The notes under the pieces are model-generated. The model ran no database searches. It had not been told where the DNA came from and saw only the letters and a list, made by a program, of their open reading frames with translations. The position numbers and the translations under genes are program-made. Source: Cohnella thailandensis (GTDB lineage: Bacteria > Bacillota > Bacilli > Paenibacillales > Paenibacillaceae). Taken from it: a stretch of 64,000 nucleotides of DNA. The DNA lies in contig NZ_JACJVQ010000024.1 of assembly GCF_014212135.1 (NCBI RefSeq), forward strand, positions 1-64,000, in the 5' to 3' direction. Each line of letters opens with the position of its first letter. The first letter of the stretch is position 1. Of the stretch, positions 53,201-59,749 are shown piece by piece.

Positions 53201-53386
53201 GACGATGGCGCGCTGTTCGTGTTCGTCTCGGAATACGCCTGGGATACGGAAGTCGAAGTGAAGGATCCGGCGACGGGCGCCGTTTATTCGTTCGTGCTTG
53301 AGAAAGAGCGTTCGGTGCTGTTCGCGGCGGATGGCGCAGGCAAGCTTGCGGCTTCCTACCGCTCGGTAGACATTAAGGTTAAGTAA
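50291..53386 (+). CDS. Large clan GH-A glycosidase, GH42-like layout, family uncertain
   Basis: A 1031-residue cytoplasmic protein. Residues 1 to about 235 look like a glutamine-amidotransferase-like (flavodoxin-type) fold with AYLKRGGGLISAGG. A beta-rich linker reaches about 340. Then comes a (beta/alpha)8 barrel with acid/base Glu494 in WDLINEPSMF and probable nucleophile Glu660 in NLIQETGIMYVE, 166 residues apart. A second amidotransferase-like domain (VAVVFPYSNDFSNRK, LFPSAHNVDDSAM) occupies about 755-940, as in GH42 beta-galactosidases. The extra N-terminal domain is unusual. beta-Galactosidase, beta-mannosidase or beta-glucosaminidase activity are all possible. ATG 50291 follows AAGGA and overlaps the GH125 gene. 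Confidence 0.75.
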   Translation: MAKNIIFYDAAFPGAPVLSASELERLKELGLVVGAVELGDSLTGAEGGSFVTLHAPYFPVTAWEDILAYLKRGGGLISAGGAPFRSPVRQEGGDWKIEVDQTAYYRHLRIHEMLPVQVERVVGLKANDEIPLFGGSETLLDASDTWNLVPHVTKSSDLPHQMGSAGPMDAHVYPLLKGVTAEGREVAAPVVLWENTKGDFAGGRWLFVNHPLGADFAARGGLNALEAWIRFVSAGVTELWLKPNYASYELHERPMLTLQAQKLGRGEARKWTFDICIGREDGAGEPLRYPLEETVTEALGLWRLPVWQDLKSGYYRVVCRAESEDGEVRILRQGFWAHDAALLAEGTPVKAGRDYFEKDGRPLPVVGMTYMTSDVARKFLFLPNVSVWDRDMAQMRRAGINWIRTGIWTAYRNVMQVDGHASEEVLRSIDAFILTAKKHGLQLTFTFFSFTPETWEGTNPYLDPRSLEAQKRFIRSIVSRHKDTKNIDWDLINEPSMFDPPRIFSNGPRSARDRFEQEAYAEWLEKRHGSIDLLRERWSMTPGELPSFAAARIPEPEEINFDVQDMHQGKKGTRWLDYVLFSMDMHNRWAKELTDAIKEECPDHLVTVGQDEALGAQRPSPFFYGSEVDYTTVHSWWLNDQLLWDGIFAKTADKPNLIQETGIMYVETPEGLAKRSEEELRSILERKYAYAFATGGAGAVHWIWNTNFYMDNANESHIGALRADGTEKPEADVSYDFGAFIEATRDLFKGRRLEDVAVVFPYSNDFSNRKLAYDATTKLTRVLSYELKVPFRGVSEYDLQPLRDVPAKLILFPSAHNVDDSAMAELLAIVGETGATLVLTGPAGIDAYWRHTDRLAGLLGERKLGNVVREERIEVGGRKLSVSYGQRRIAEVAKESPANVGAAQGADRLVEAAHGKGRVIWSGLPLELNDRSEPIAALYEHALKAAGCGPDLEWIQGGELPGVYGRKLAFDDGALFVFVSEYAWDTEVEVKDPATGAVYSFVLEKERSVLFAADGAGKLAASYRSVDIKVK

Positions 53387-53398
53387 GGGGGAGACAGA

Positions 53399-56206
53399 GT
53401 GGAGAACAGAGTCCAGACGAGAAGAAAAGCGCACATCATCTCCCACACCCACTGGGACCGGGAATGGTATTTGCCTTACGAGAAGCATCACGTCCGCCTG
53501 ATCCGCCTGATGGATACGCTTCTTGACACTCTGAAGCGGGACGACGAGTACCGGAGCTTTTTCCTCGACGGCCAGACGATCATCCTGGAGGACTACCTCC
53601 AGGTTCGTCCGGAACGCAGGGAAGAGCTTGAGCAGCGCATCAAGGAAAACCGTATCTTCATCGGGCCATGGTACATCCTGCAGGACGCGTTCCTGACGAG
53701 CAGCGAGGCGAACCTTCGCAACCTGTTGATCGGCCACCAGGACGCCGCTCGCTACGGCACGATCTCGAAGGTCGGCTACTTCCCCGACACGTTCGGCAAT
53801 ATCGGCCAAGCGCCTCAGATCATGCGGCAGGCCGGCATCGGCAACGCCGTGTTCGGCCGCGGAGTCAAGCCGACCGGCTTCAACAACACGGTCGCCGACT
53901 CCGAGTTCGAGTCCTCGTACTCCGAGCTCATCTGGGAAGGACCGGACGGCTCCCGCGTGCTCGGCATTCTGTTCGCGAACTGGTACAGCAACGGCAACGA
54001 AGTACCGACGGACGAAGCGGCGGCCAAGGAATACTGGGACCGCAAGCTGGCCGACGCGGAGAAGTACGCTTCGACGAACCAACTGCTGTATATGAACGGC
54101 TGCGACCACCAGCCGATCCAGACGGATCTGCCGGAAGCGATGCGCGTCGCGCGCAAGCTGTATCCGGACACGGACTTCGTCCATTCGAACTTCGCCGATT
54201 ACTTGGCCGCGCTGGGCGGAGACGAACTGCCGGCTCACTTGTCCGTCGTGAAGGGCGAGTTGCGCAGCCAGCGCACCGACGGCTGGGGAACGCTCGTCAA
54301 CACGGCGTCCGCCCGCGTCTACCTGAAGCAGATGAACCAGCACGGGCAAACTCTGCTGGAGAAGGTCGCGGAGCCTCTCGCGGCGATCGCTCATGGTTTG
54401 GGGCGCGGGGAGCAGGGTAAGGGCCAAGGACAAGAGGCGACACTCGGGAGCTACAGCTACCCGCACCACCTGTTCACCTACGCCTGGAAAACGCTCATGC
54501 AGAACCATCCGCACGACAGCATCTGCGGCTGCAGCGTCGACGAGGTTCACCGCGAGATGGTCACCCGCTTCGAGAAGAGCAAGCACGTCGCCGAGTCGAT
54601 AGTGGACGAGAGCAAGCAGCTCGTCGCGGACGCCGTCGACACGTCCGGCTTCGCTCGGTTCGGAGAGGAAGCCCTTCCGCTCATCGCCTTCAACACGACG
54701 GGCTGGAAGCGCGGCGGCACGATCTCGATCGTGGCGGACGTTCGGCGGATCTATTATCGCGAAGGGCTGTCTCCGGAAGAGATGATCTCCCGTTTGAAGG
54801 CTCTTGATCTTGGCGGTCGCGTCTTGGTCGATGCGGAGGGCGCTGCCGTTCCGGTTAAAGTGGAAGACCTCGGCGTGCAGTTCGGCTACGACCTGCCGGA
54901 CGATGCTTTCCGCCAAGCGTACTGGGCTCGCCAGGTCCGGCTGACTTTTGCGGCATCCGACGTTCCGGCTCTTGGCTGGAAAACGTATGCCTGGGTGAAG
55001 TCGGCTTCCGCGGCTTCGGCTGCTGCTCCGGAGGCGGCTTCTATCGTTCGCGGCGAGCGCACGCTGGATAACGGCACGTTGCGCGTCGAAGTCGCAGACG
55101 ACGGAACGCTTACGGTGACGGATCTCGCCAGCGGCCATGCGTACCGCGATCTGCTCGTCTACGAGGACACGGGCGACATCGGCAACGAGTACATGTACAA
55201 GCAGCCGGAAGGCGAAGAAGCGCTGACGACTCGCGGCCTTGCCGCCGAGATTCGCGTCGCCTGCGACGAAGTGTACCGCGCGACGATCGAGATCGTTCAC
55301 CGCTGGGCGGTTCCGGCTTCGGCCGATGCCCTGTTCGAAGAAGAGAAGCAATACGCGGTGTACTTCCCCGAGCGCAAGGCGCAGCGCGTCGCCGAGACGG
55401 TACCGCTGACGATCCGCACTCTCGTCAGCCTCGAGAAGGACGGCAAGGGCGTGGCGGTGCGCGCTTCCTTCAACAACCAGGCGAAGGACCACCGCGTTCG
55501 CGCGCTGTTCCCGACGGATTTGCAGGCCTCCGTCCATCGCGCGGACGCCATCTTCGAGGTCGCGGTTCGCGACAACGAGCCGGCCGCCGAGTGGCAAAAC
55601 CCGAGCAACGCTCAGCACCAGCAAGCGTTCGTCGACGTGAGCGAAGCGGATTTGAGCCGCGGCCTGACGATCGCGAACAAGGGGCTGAACGAGTACGAGG
55701 TTCTGCGCGACGGCCGCAACACGATCGCCGTCACGCTGCTTCGTTCCGTCGCCGAGCTCGGCGACTGGGGCGTTTTCCCGACGCCGGAAGCGCAATGCCT
55801 GGGCGATCATGAAGTGGAGCTCATGATCATTCCGCACGAAGGCGACGGAGCCGTATCCGGTGCTTACGCGGAAGCGTACCAGTTCCAAGTTCCGTGGACG
55901 TCCGCTCAGACTGGCGCTCATCAAGGGCAACTGGCTCCGGTAGGCGCCGCCTACGCTTGGGAAGGCGAAGGCCTCGCGTTCTCCTCGCTTAAGATTAACG
56001 AGAAGGACGGCGGCGCGATGCTCCGCTGGTTCAACCTGCGGCAGCAGCCCGCCGAGCTTAAGCTCGCGGCGCCGAACGCCTCGGTCTATCGCAGCGACGT
56101 GTTGGAGAACCGCGGGGAAGCGCTCGCTCTCGGCGCGGACGGCTCGCTGAGCTTACCGATCGGACCATGCGAGATCGTGACTATTGGCGTGGAAGCGACT
56201 AAGTAA
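53399..56206 (+). CDS. Alpha-mannosidase, GH38 (MngB-like short form)
   Basis: A second GH38, 935 residues, of the bacterial MngB/SpGH38 type. The zinc motif SHTHWDREWYL (His16, His18, Asp20) lies at the very N-terminus. The nucleophile is Asp130 in YFPDTFGNIGQAPQI, and NHPHDSICGCSVDEVHREM follows. No signal peptide. It starts with GTG at 53399 after AAGGGGGA. It differs strongly from the GH38 at 45635, which has a long N-terminal domain and another motif style, so the two probably cleave different linkages. Last gene of the glycosidase run; a terminator follows. Confidence 0.92.
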   Translation: MENRVQTRRKAHIISHTHWDREWYLPYEKHHVRLIRLMDTLLDTLKRDDEYRSFFLDGQTIILEDYLQVRPERREELEQRIKENRIFIGPWYILQDAFLTSSEANLRNLLIGHQDAARYGTISKVGYFPDTFGNIGQAPQIMRQAGIGNAVFGRGVKPTGFNNTVADSEFESSYSELIWEGPDGSRVLGILFANWYSNGNEVPTDEAAAKEYWDRKLADAEKYASTNQLLYMNGCDHQPIQTDLPEAMRVARKLYPDTDFVHSNFADYLAALGGDELPAHLSVVKGELRSQRTDGWGTLVNTASARVYLKQMNQHGQTLLEKVAEPLAAIAHGLGRGEQGKGQGQEATLGSYSYPHHLFTYAWKTLMQNHPHDSICGCSVDEVHREMVTRFEKSKHVAESIVDESKQLVADAVDTSGFARFGEEALPLIAFNTTGWKRGGTISIVADVRRIYYREGLSPEEMISRLKALDLGGRVLVDAEGAAVPVKVEDLGVQFGYDLPDDAFRQAYWARQVRLTFAASDVPALGWKTYAWVKSASAASAAAPEAASIVRGERTLDNGTLRVEVADDGTLTVTDLASGHAYRDLLVYEDTGDIGNEYMYKQPEGEEALTTRGLAAEIRVACDEVYRATIEIVHRWAVPASADALFEEEKQYAVYFPERKAQRVAETVPLTIRTLVSLEKDGKGVAVRASFNNQAKDHRVRALFPTDLQASVHRADAIFEVAVRDNEPAAEWQNPSNAQHQQAFVDVSEADLSRGLTIANKGLNEYEVLRDGRNTIAVTLLRSVAELGDWGVFPTPEAQCLGDHEVELMIIPHEGDGAVSGAYAEAYQFQVPWTSAQTGAHQGQLAPVGAAYAWEGEGLAFSSLKINEKDGGAMLRWFNLRQQPAELKLAAPNASVYRSDVLENRGEALALGADGSLSLPIGPCEIVTIGVEATK

Positions 56207-56231
56207 AGAATCAAGAAGCATCTCTTTCTTC

Positions 56232-56264
56232 AGGCTGTCGAGATTGACTCGACAGCCTTCTTTA
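56232..56264 (+). terminator. Terminator of the glycosidase operon
   Basis: Perfect 11-bp arms AGGCTGTCGAG and CTCGACAGCCT around ATTGA, followed by TCTTTAT. Confidence 0.88.
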
Positions 56265-56390
56265 TATCTATTTATGACATTCGGATGGTGCCGCACCGAA
56301 ATAAGAACAAGAGCATCCGTCCATTTCCGACTCGAGTCGACATAATGCGCAGAATGAAACAAGGCTTTAGCCCGTATCGCAATAAGTACC

Positions 56391-56418
56391 AATATGTTAC
56401 GAATATGTTACGAATATG
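56391..56418 (+). repeat. 11-bp direct repeat AATATGTTACG
   Basis: Two perfect copies (56391-56401, 56402-56412) and a third partial AATATG. It lies 23 bp before the leader start codon and could be a protein-binding site. Confidence 0.6.
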
Positions 56419-56440
56419 CATAAAAGGAGGAAGGACAAAA

Positions 56441-56479
56441 GTGAAATTATACCCCTTTTCGAGGATTTCCCAAGCATGA
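56441..56479 (+). CDS. Possible 12-codon leader peptide coupled to the lipoprotein gene
   Basis: AAAAGGAGG at 56421-56429 is the strongest ribosome site in the area. It is correctly placed for GTG 56441, which opens a 12-codon frame MKLYPFSRISQA. The stop TGA at 56477-56479 overlaps the ATG of the lipoprotein gene (ATGA), the usual sign of translational coupling. The same frame is open back to 56285, so a longer product of 64 residues from ATG 56285 cannot be excluded. No function is assigned. Confidence 0.4.
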   Translation: MKLYPFSRISQA

Positions 56480-56919
56480 GAAAAATGAAGAGATTTTGCA
56501 TGCTCTTGCCTGTTTTTTTTCTATTTCTAACGGGTTGTCAAGAAAAGGAGGCAAATACAATTGTCAAAGAAGCTTCGGTTGATTCGATTACTTTACGAGT
56601 AAAAGTGGATAAAGCAGCGGATTCGGAGATTAAGGTGCATACGGAATTAGTGAATACGGGGGAGACATCCCTAGAAATCATCCATGCTGACCCCATGGTC
56701 GGAGTAGCAATCGGCAGTCACGCTGCAAAGCCTGAAATAGTCACAAGTTTTGTCGGAATTAAAAAAATTCTTAGCAAAGAAGAAGCCTATCATTTCGATG
56801 CGGATAAATCCTTCGTAATTCAATCTGGTGACGAGGTCCTTTACACCAAGGCAAGCTTCTCCATTGGCGCCGAACTTAGAACGATTGAATTAGAAATTGA
56901 CTTGGATGAGATTGGATAA
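56476..56919 (+). CDS. Small lipoprotein of unknown function, AT-rich gene
   Basis: A 147-residue exported lipoprotein. The signal FCMLLPVFFLFLTGCQEKE ends in the lipobox FLTGC with Cys21. The mature part looks all-beta (SITLRVKVDKAADSEIKVHT and similar alternating strands), like a small Ig-type or protease-inhibitor-like sandwich, but I do not recognise a family. ATG 56476 has GAGGA 10 bases before it. Its base composition is visibly more AT-rich than all neighbours, which suggests acquisition by transfer. Lgt at 5453 would modify it. Confidence 0.7.
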   Translation: MRKMKRFCMLLPVFFLFLTGCQEKEANTIVKEASVDSITLRVKVDKAADSEIKVHTELVNTGETSLEIIHADPMVGVAIGSHAAKPEIVTSFVGIKKILSKEEAYHFDADKSFVIQSGDEVLYTKASFSIGAELRTIELEIDLDEIG

Positions 56920-56934
56920 AATCTGAGTAGGCGG

Positions 56935-56969
56935 GAAAATAAAAACCACAACTCTACAATGGAGTTGTG
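56935..56969 (-). terminator. Terminator of the secreted SLH-like gene
   Basis: On the minus strand CCACAACTC pairs with GAGTTGTGG around 7 nt, followed by TTTTTATTTT. Confidence 0.88.
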
Positions 56970-57003
56970 GCAATATTGACTAAAGTTGCGGTTTTGCCTA
57001 GCC

Positions 57004-58395
57004 TCACACCGACTCCCCGTTCAAATACCGATAAAACGGAGCGTCCGTCCAGAAGTCGTAGTGCTCGACAGTGACGGATGGATCGACCGACTTGAAGCCG
57101 TCGATAACCGCCTGGGACTGCTCTTTCAAGGAGAAGGACTGCGCGTAATAGCGGCCGATCTGGATCTTGTTGTTGGTGATGACCTCGTAGTCCGGCAGAG
57201 CGGTTAGCGAGTAGTAGAGCGGCTGCCACCAGGATCCGGCCAAAAGCCCGCTTTGGTCGTCCTCATTCTTCTTGGCGTACGTCAGAATAATGTCGTTGAA
57301 GCGCTTCTTGTCGCTAACGCTGTTGAATTCGAAAGCGATGTCGTACTCTTTGGCATATTCGATGTAGTTGCCGTTCGCGATTTGACGCACCTCGTACAGG
57401 TCGGATACGCCCGGGTCGCCCCATTCCTTCAGATAGACGAAGGCGGACGTTTTCGGTTCGAGCTGCACCTTGGCGTCGATCCCTTCGCTGCGAAGCAGGC
57501 CGATGAGCTGCAGGGCGTGCGTCGGATCGGAGTGCCCGTACACGAGCGACAAGGAGTCCACGAAGTTCGAGTCGTAGCTCGAGTCCTTCAGGTTATAGCC
57601 GGTCACCAGGTCTTTCTCGAGCGCGGTATCGACGATTTGCTGAAGCTCTTCGGATTTAATGATGACGGAGGATTCGAACGCGTCGTTAAGCTTCAGGTAG
57701 ATATCCGCGTCGCTGGCGTAGCCGAGGTAGTGCTTATATTCGCCGTGAAAACTCAGAACCTTCCCGATCAGCGTCGCGGCAAGGCTGGCGGTCGTGCGGG
57801 CGTTCGGCTTCAGGTCGGAGTAGTAGGCGGACGGCAGAAGCTGGGTGTCGACGGCGGCGGCCAGTTCCTGCTTGGCTTGAAGGCTCAATGCGGACGACTT
57901 AACGGGAAGCTTGGCGATGGCTTTGACGGCCTTGGCTTCCGGGTAGGTGTACGCCAGCTCCTTCAGGTTGGCGGCTTTGAGCGCGATCTGAACCGCATTG
58001 ACGGAGCCCAGCGGCTGGAGCGCGTTCACCGTATCCGAGGTCAGCACGCCGTTCTGGTAAAGGGCCTTGGCCGCGTTGTAGTAAGGGCTCGTAGACTCCA
58101 GATCCTTGGACGAGACGGCCTCTTCCGACGGCGCGAGCCCTAGAGCTTTCGCCAACGCGTTAAGGAATTCTCCCTTGGTCGGCTGGGCGGTAAGCACGAT
58201 GCCGAACTTGTCCTGGAGGAAAACCGAATATTCCGCCGAAGAGACGTCAACCGCCGAAACGGAGGTAGCGGAGCTGACCGAATTCGGAGATGCCGCGTGC
58301 GAGACCGAGCCATAGCTAGGGAAGAGCAGGGAAGCGGATAGAACGGCGGCAATCAGCAGTTTGCCAGTCGTCGGAGCTTGAAGGGCGATTTTCAT
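57004..58395 (-). CDS. Secreted protein with SLH-like repeats
   Basis: A 463-residue exported protein. The signal peptide (LLIAAVLSASLLFPSYGSVS) probably ends at SHAAS near residue 35. Residues about 55-215 contain two or three degenerate S-layer-homology-like units: FLNALAKALGL with YYNAAKALYQNGVLTSDTVN, and AVQIALKAANLKELAYTYPE. The C-terminal half (about 220-463) has no family I can name; it is acidic and aromatic, with WWQPLYYSLTALPDYEV. AGGAGGT lies 9 bases before ATG 58395, behind a near-consensus promoter, so expression may be high. Likely attached to the cell wall; function unknown. Confidence 0.7.
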   Translation of the reverse strand: MKIALQAPTTGKLLIAAVLSASLLFPSYGSVSHAASPNSVSSATSVSAVDVSSAEYSVFLQDKFGIVLTAQPTKGEFLNALAKALGLAPSEEAVSSKDLESTSPYYNAAKALYQNGVLTSDTVNALQPLGSVNAVQIALKAANLKELAYTYPEAKAVKAIAKLPVKSSALSLQAKQELAAAVDTQLLPSAYYSDLKPNARTTASLAATLIGKVLSFHGEYKHYLGYASDADIYLKLNDAFESSVIIKSEELQQIVDTALEKDLVTGYNLKDSSYDSNFVDSLSLVYGHSDPTHALQLIGLLRSEGIDAKVQLEPKTSAFVYLKEWGDPGVSDLYEVRQIANGNYIEYAKEYDIAFEFNSVSDKKRFNDIILTYAKKNEDDQSGLLAGSWWQPLYYSLTALPDYEVITNNKIQIGRYYAQSFSLKEQSQAVIDGFKSVDPSVTVEHYDFWTDAPFYRYLNGESV

Positions 58396-58455
58396 ACGAT
58401 AAAACCTCCTATGTACTATGTACGGATAATTAATTCAGACCGGATTAGTAGGAAT

Positions 58456-58484
58456 ATATTAGCATCGGCCCTAGCCCCTGTCAA
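58456..58484 (-). promoter_or_regulatory. Strong sigma-A promoter of the SLH-like gene
   Basis: On the minus strand consensus TTGACA (58484-58479), a 17-bp spacer and TAATAT (58461-58456), with TG one base before the -10. Confidence 0.7.
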
Positions 58485-58568
58485 CGAGCATTTGCTCCTA
58501 ATCCTCCACTCGCCAAATGCCATAAGAACTAAGCACAATTCGCTATCTCGTTATGAAAACGATTCCGT

Positions 58569-58574
58569 TATAAT
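58569..58574 (+). promoter_or_regulatory. Probable -10 of the sugar isomerase promoter
   Basis: A consensus TATAAT 98 bp before the start codon with no good -35. TGAAAACGATTCCG at 58553-58566, just before it, matches the cre consensus at 12 of 14 positions, so repression by CcpA is possible but weakly supported. Confidence 0.35.
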
Positions 58575-58672
58575 GAGGGCATAAGAAACGGCGTGCGAAG
58601 CGAACCTAGGGACGGCAGTCGGTGCGGCCCAGCGCGGAATCATGCCCCAATCAAACAAGGCGGTGCATAGCA

Positions 58673-59431
58673 ATGGCTAAACCCCAATTCGGCATTCAGT
58701 TGTATTCGGTACGCGACCTGTGCGAGAAGGATTACCTCGGAACGATCCGCCAAATCGCGGAGATCGGCTACAAGAACGTGGAACTCGCGGGCTACTACGG
58801 AGTGTCGGCCAAGGAGCTGAAGGCGACGCTGGCGGACGCGGGACTTAACGCGAATTCCGCTCACATCGGTCTGAACCTGGCCGAGCCTATCGCCGACCAA
58901 GTGAAACGTCAGCTCGAGTACGCGCAAGAGCTTGGCCTGAAGCGTTATATCGTTCCTTATTATCCGCTGCAAGAGAACACGACCGAGGAAGGTGTCGCCA
59001 AGATGGCCGCGATTCTGACGGAAGCGGCGGAGATCGTGACGGCGGGCGGCCTGGAGTTCGGCTACCACAACCATGCGTTCGAATTTGCCAAAATCAACGG
59101 AGTTCCGGCGATCGACCTGCTGTTCGAACGTTTGTCTCCCGAGCTTGTTTTCGCGGAGTTCGACCTGGGTTGGGTGAAGGTCGGCGGCGAGGACCCTGCG
59201 GCTTACCTGCGTAAATATAAAGGAAGAGTGCCGGTCGTCCACGCGAAGGACTTCAAGGAAGACGGCGTCGACACCGAGATCGGCCGCGGCACGGTCGACT
59301 GGGATTCCGCTCTACAAGCGGCGGAAGAGACGGGCGTCGAGTACGTGATCATCGAGCAGGAACGTTACGACGTCGGCTCGCTCGAGAGCGCGAAGCTGAA
59401 CTACGCTTGGTTCAAGGCGCGCGGCTGGTAA
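58673..59431 (+). CDS. Sugar phosphate isomerase/epimerase (xylose-isomerase-like barrel)
   Basis: A 252-residue TIM-barrel protein of the AP-endonuclease-2/xylose-isomerase-like family. It shows FGIQLYSVRD at the start, GYHNHAFEF, the metal-binding FAEFDLGWVKVGGEDPAAYL, and VVHAKDF with EIGRGTVDW. Such enzymes act on sugars or inositol derivatives; the exact substrate cannot be read from sequence. ATG 58673 follows AAGGCGGTG. It is a single-gene unit with its own terminator, near but outside the glycosidase operon. Confidence 0.85.
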   Translation: MAKPQFGIQLYSVRDLCEKDYLGTIRQIAEIGYKNVELAGYYGVSAKELKATLADAGLNANSAHIGLNLAEPIADQVKRQLEYAQELGLKRYIVPYYPLQENTTEEGVAKMAAILTEAAEIVTAGGLEFGYHNHAFEFAKINGVPAIDLLFERLSPELVFAEFDLGWVKVGGEDPAAYLRKYKGRVPVVHAKDFKEDGVDTEIGRGTVDWDSALQAAEETGVEYVIIEQERYDVGSLESAKLNYAWFKARGW

Positions 59432-59486
59432 AAAGAAGAGAGGGGTTCGACGGATGCCGGAGGGCAGCTGTCGAGCCCCTTCTTTG
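59431..59486 (+). terminator. Terminator after the isomerase gene
   Basis: AAGAAG-GAGGGGTTCGAC pairs imperfectly with GTCGAGCCCCTTCTTT around a GC-rich loop; the T-rich end is the closing arm itself. Confidence 0.7.
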
Positions 59487-59502
59487 CGCGATAGGGCATT
59501 AA

Positions 59503-59680
59503 AGGTGATTTTTCATGTTTATGTCTGCGGAAAATGGAGCGGTGGAGCCTTATAGGTGATTTTTCATGCTTAAATTGCCACTTTACCCTGGGTTGTCCCA
59601 AATAAGCGTGATATTTCATCTACAATTATCCATTTCGTCCTACTCCACTCGAATAAACATGAAATTTCATGTTCATTCGT
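59503..59680. repeat. Degenerate 51-bp-period repeat array with TGATTTTTCATG motif
   Basis: Units start at 59503, 59554, 59605 and 59656. Each begins with a version of AGGTGATTTTTCATG; the fourth is the perfect palindrome CATGAAATTTCATG (59658-59671). The remaining ~36 bp of each unit are not conserved. It lies between the convergent isomerase and MFS genes and has no coding content. Confidence 0.8.
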
Positions 59681-59698
59681 CCGATGGCCCACCCTTAT

Positions 59699-59746
59699 GC
59701 AAGAGCAGCCCCAACCGGTCGTTATCGACCGTGGGGCTGCTCTTGC
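59699..59746 (-). terminator. Strong hairpin terminating the second MFS gene
   Basis: GCAAGAGCAGCCCC pairs perfectly with GGGGCTGCTCTTGC over 14 bp, with an inner CGGTCG/CGACCG stem, 4 bp after the MFS stop codon. The T run is poor, so its strength rests on the stem. Confidence 0.65.
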
Positions 59747-59749
59747 GCG

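Noticed and set aside
52880..55930. Long minus-strand frame (1016 codons) opposite the GH-A and second GH38 genes
   Set aside because: It is antisense to two well-supported glycosidases and shows the Arg/Leu/Asp-rich composition of a shadow frame in GC-rich DNA. The 876-codon frame at 50213-52843 and the 729-codon frame at 43200-45389 are rejected for the same reason.
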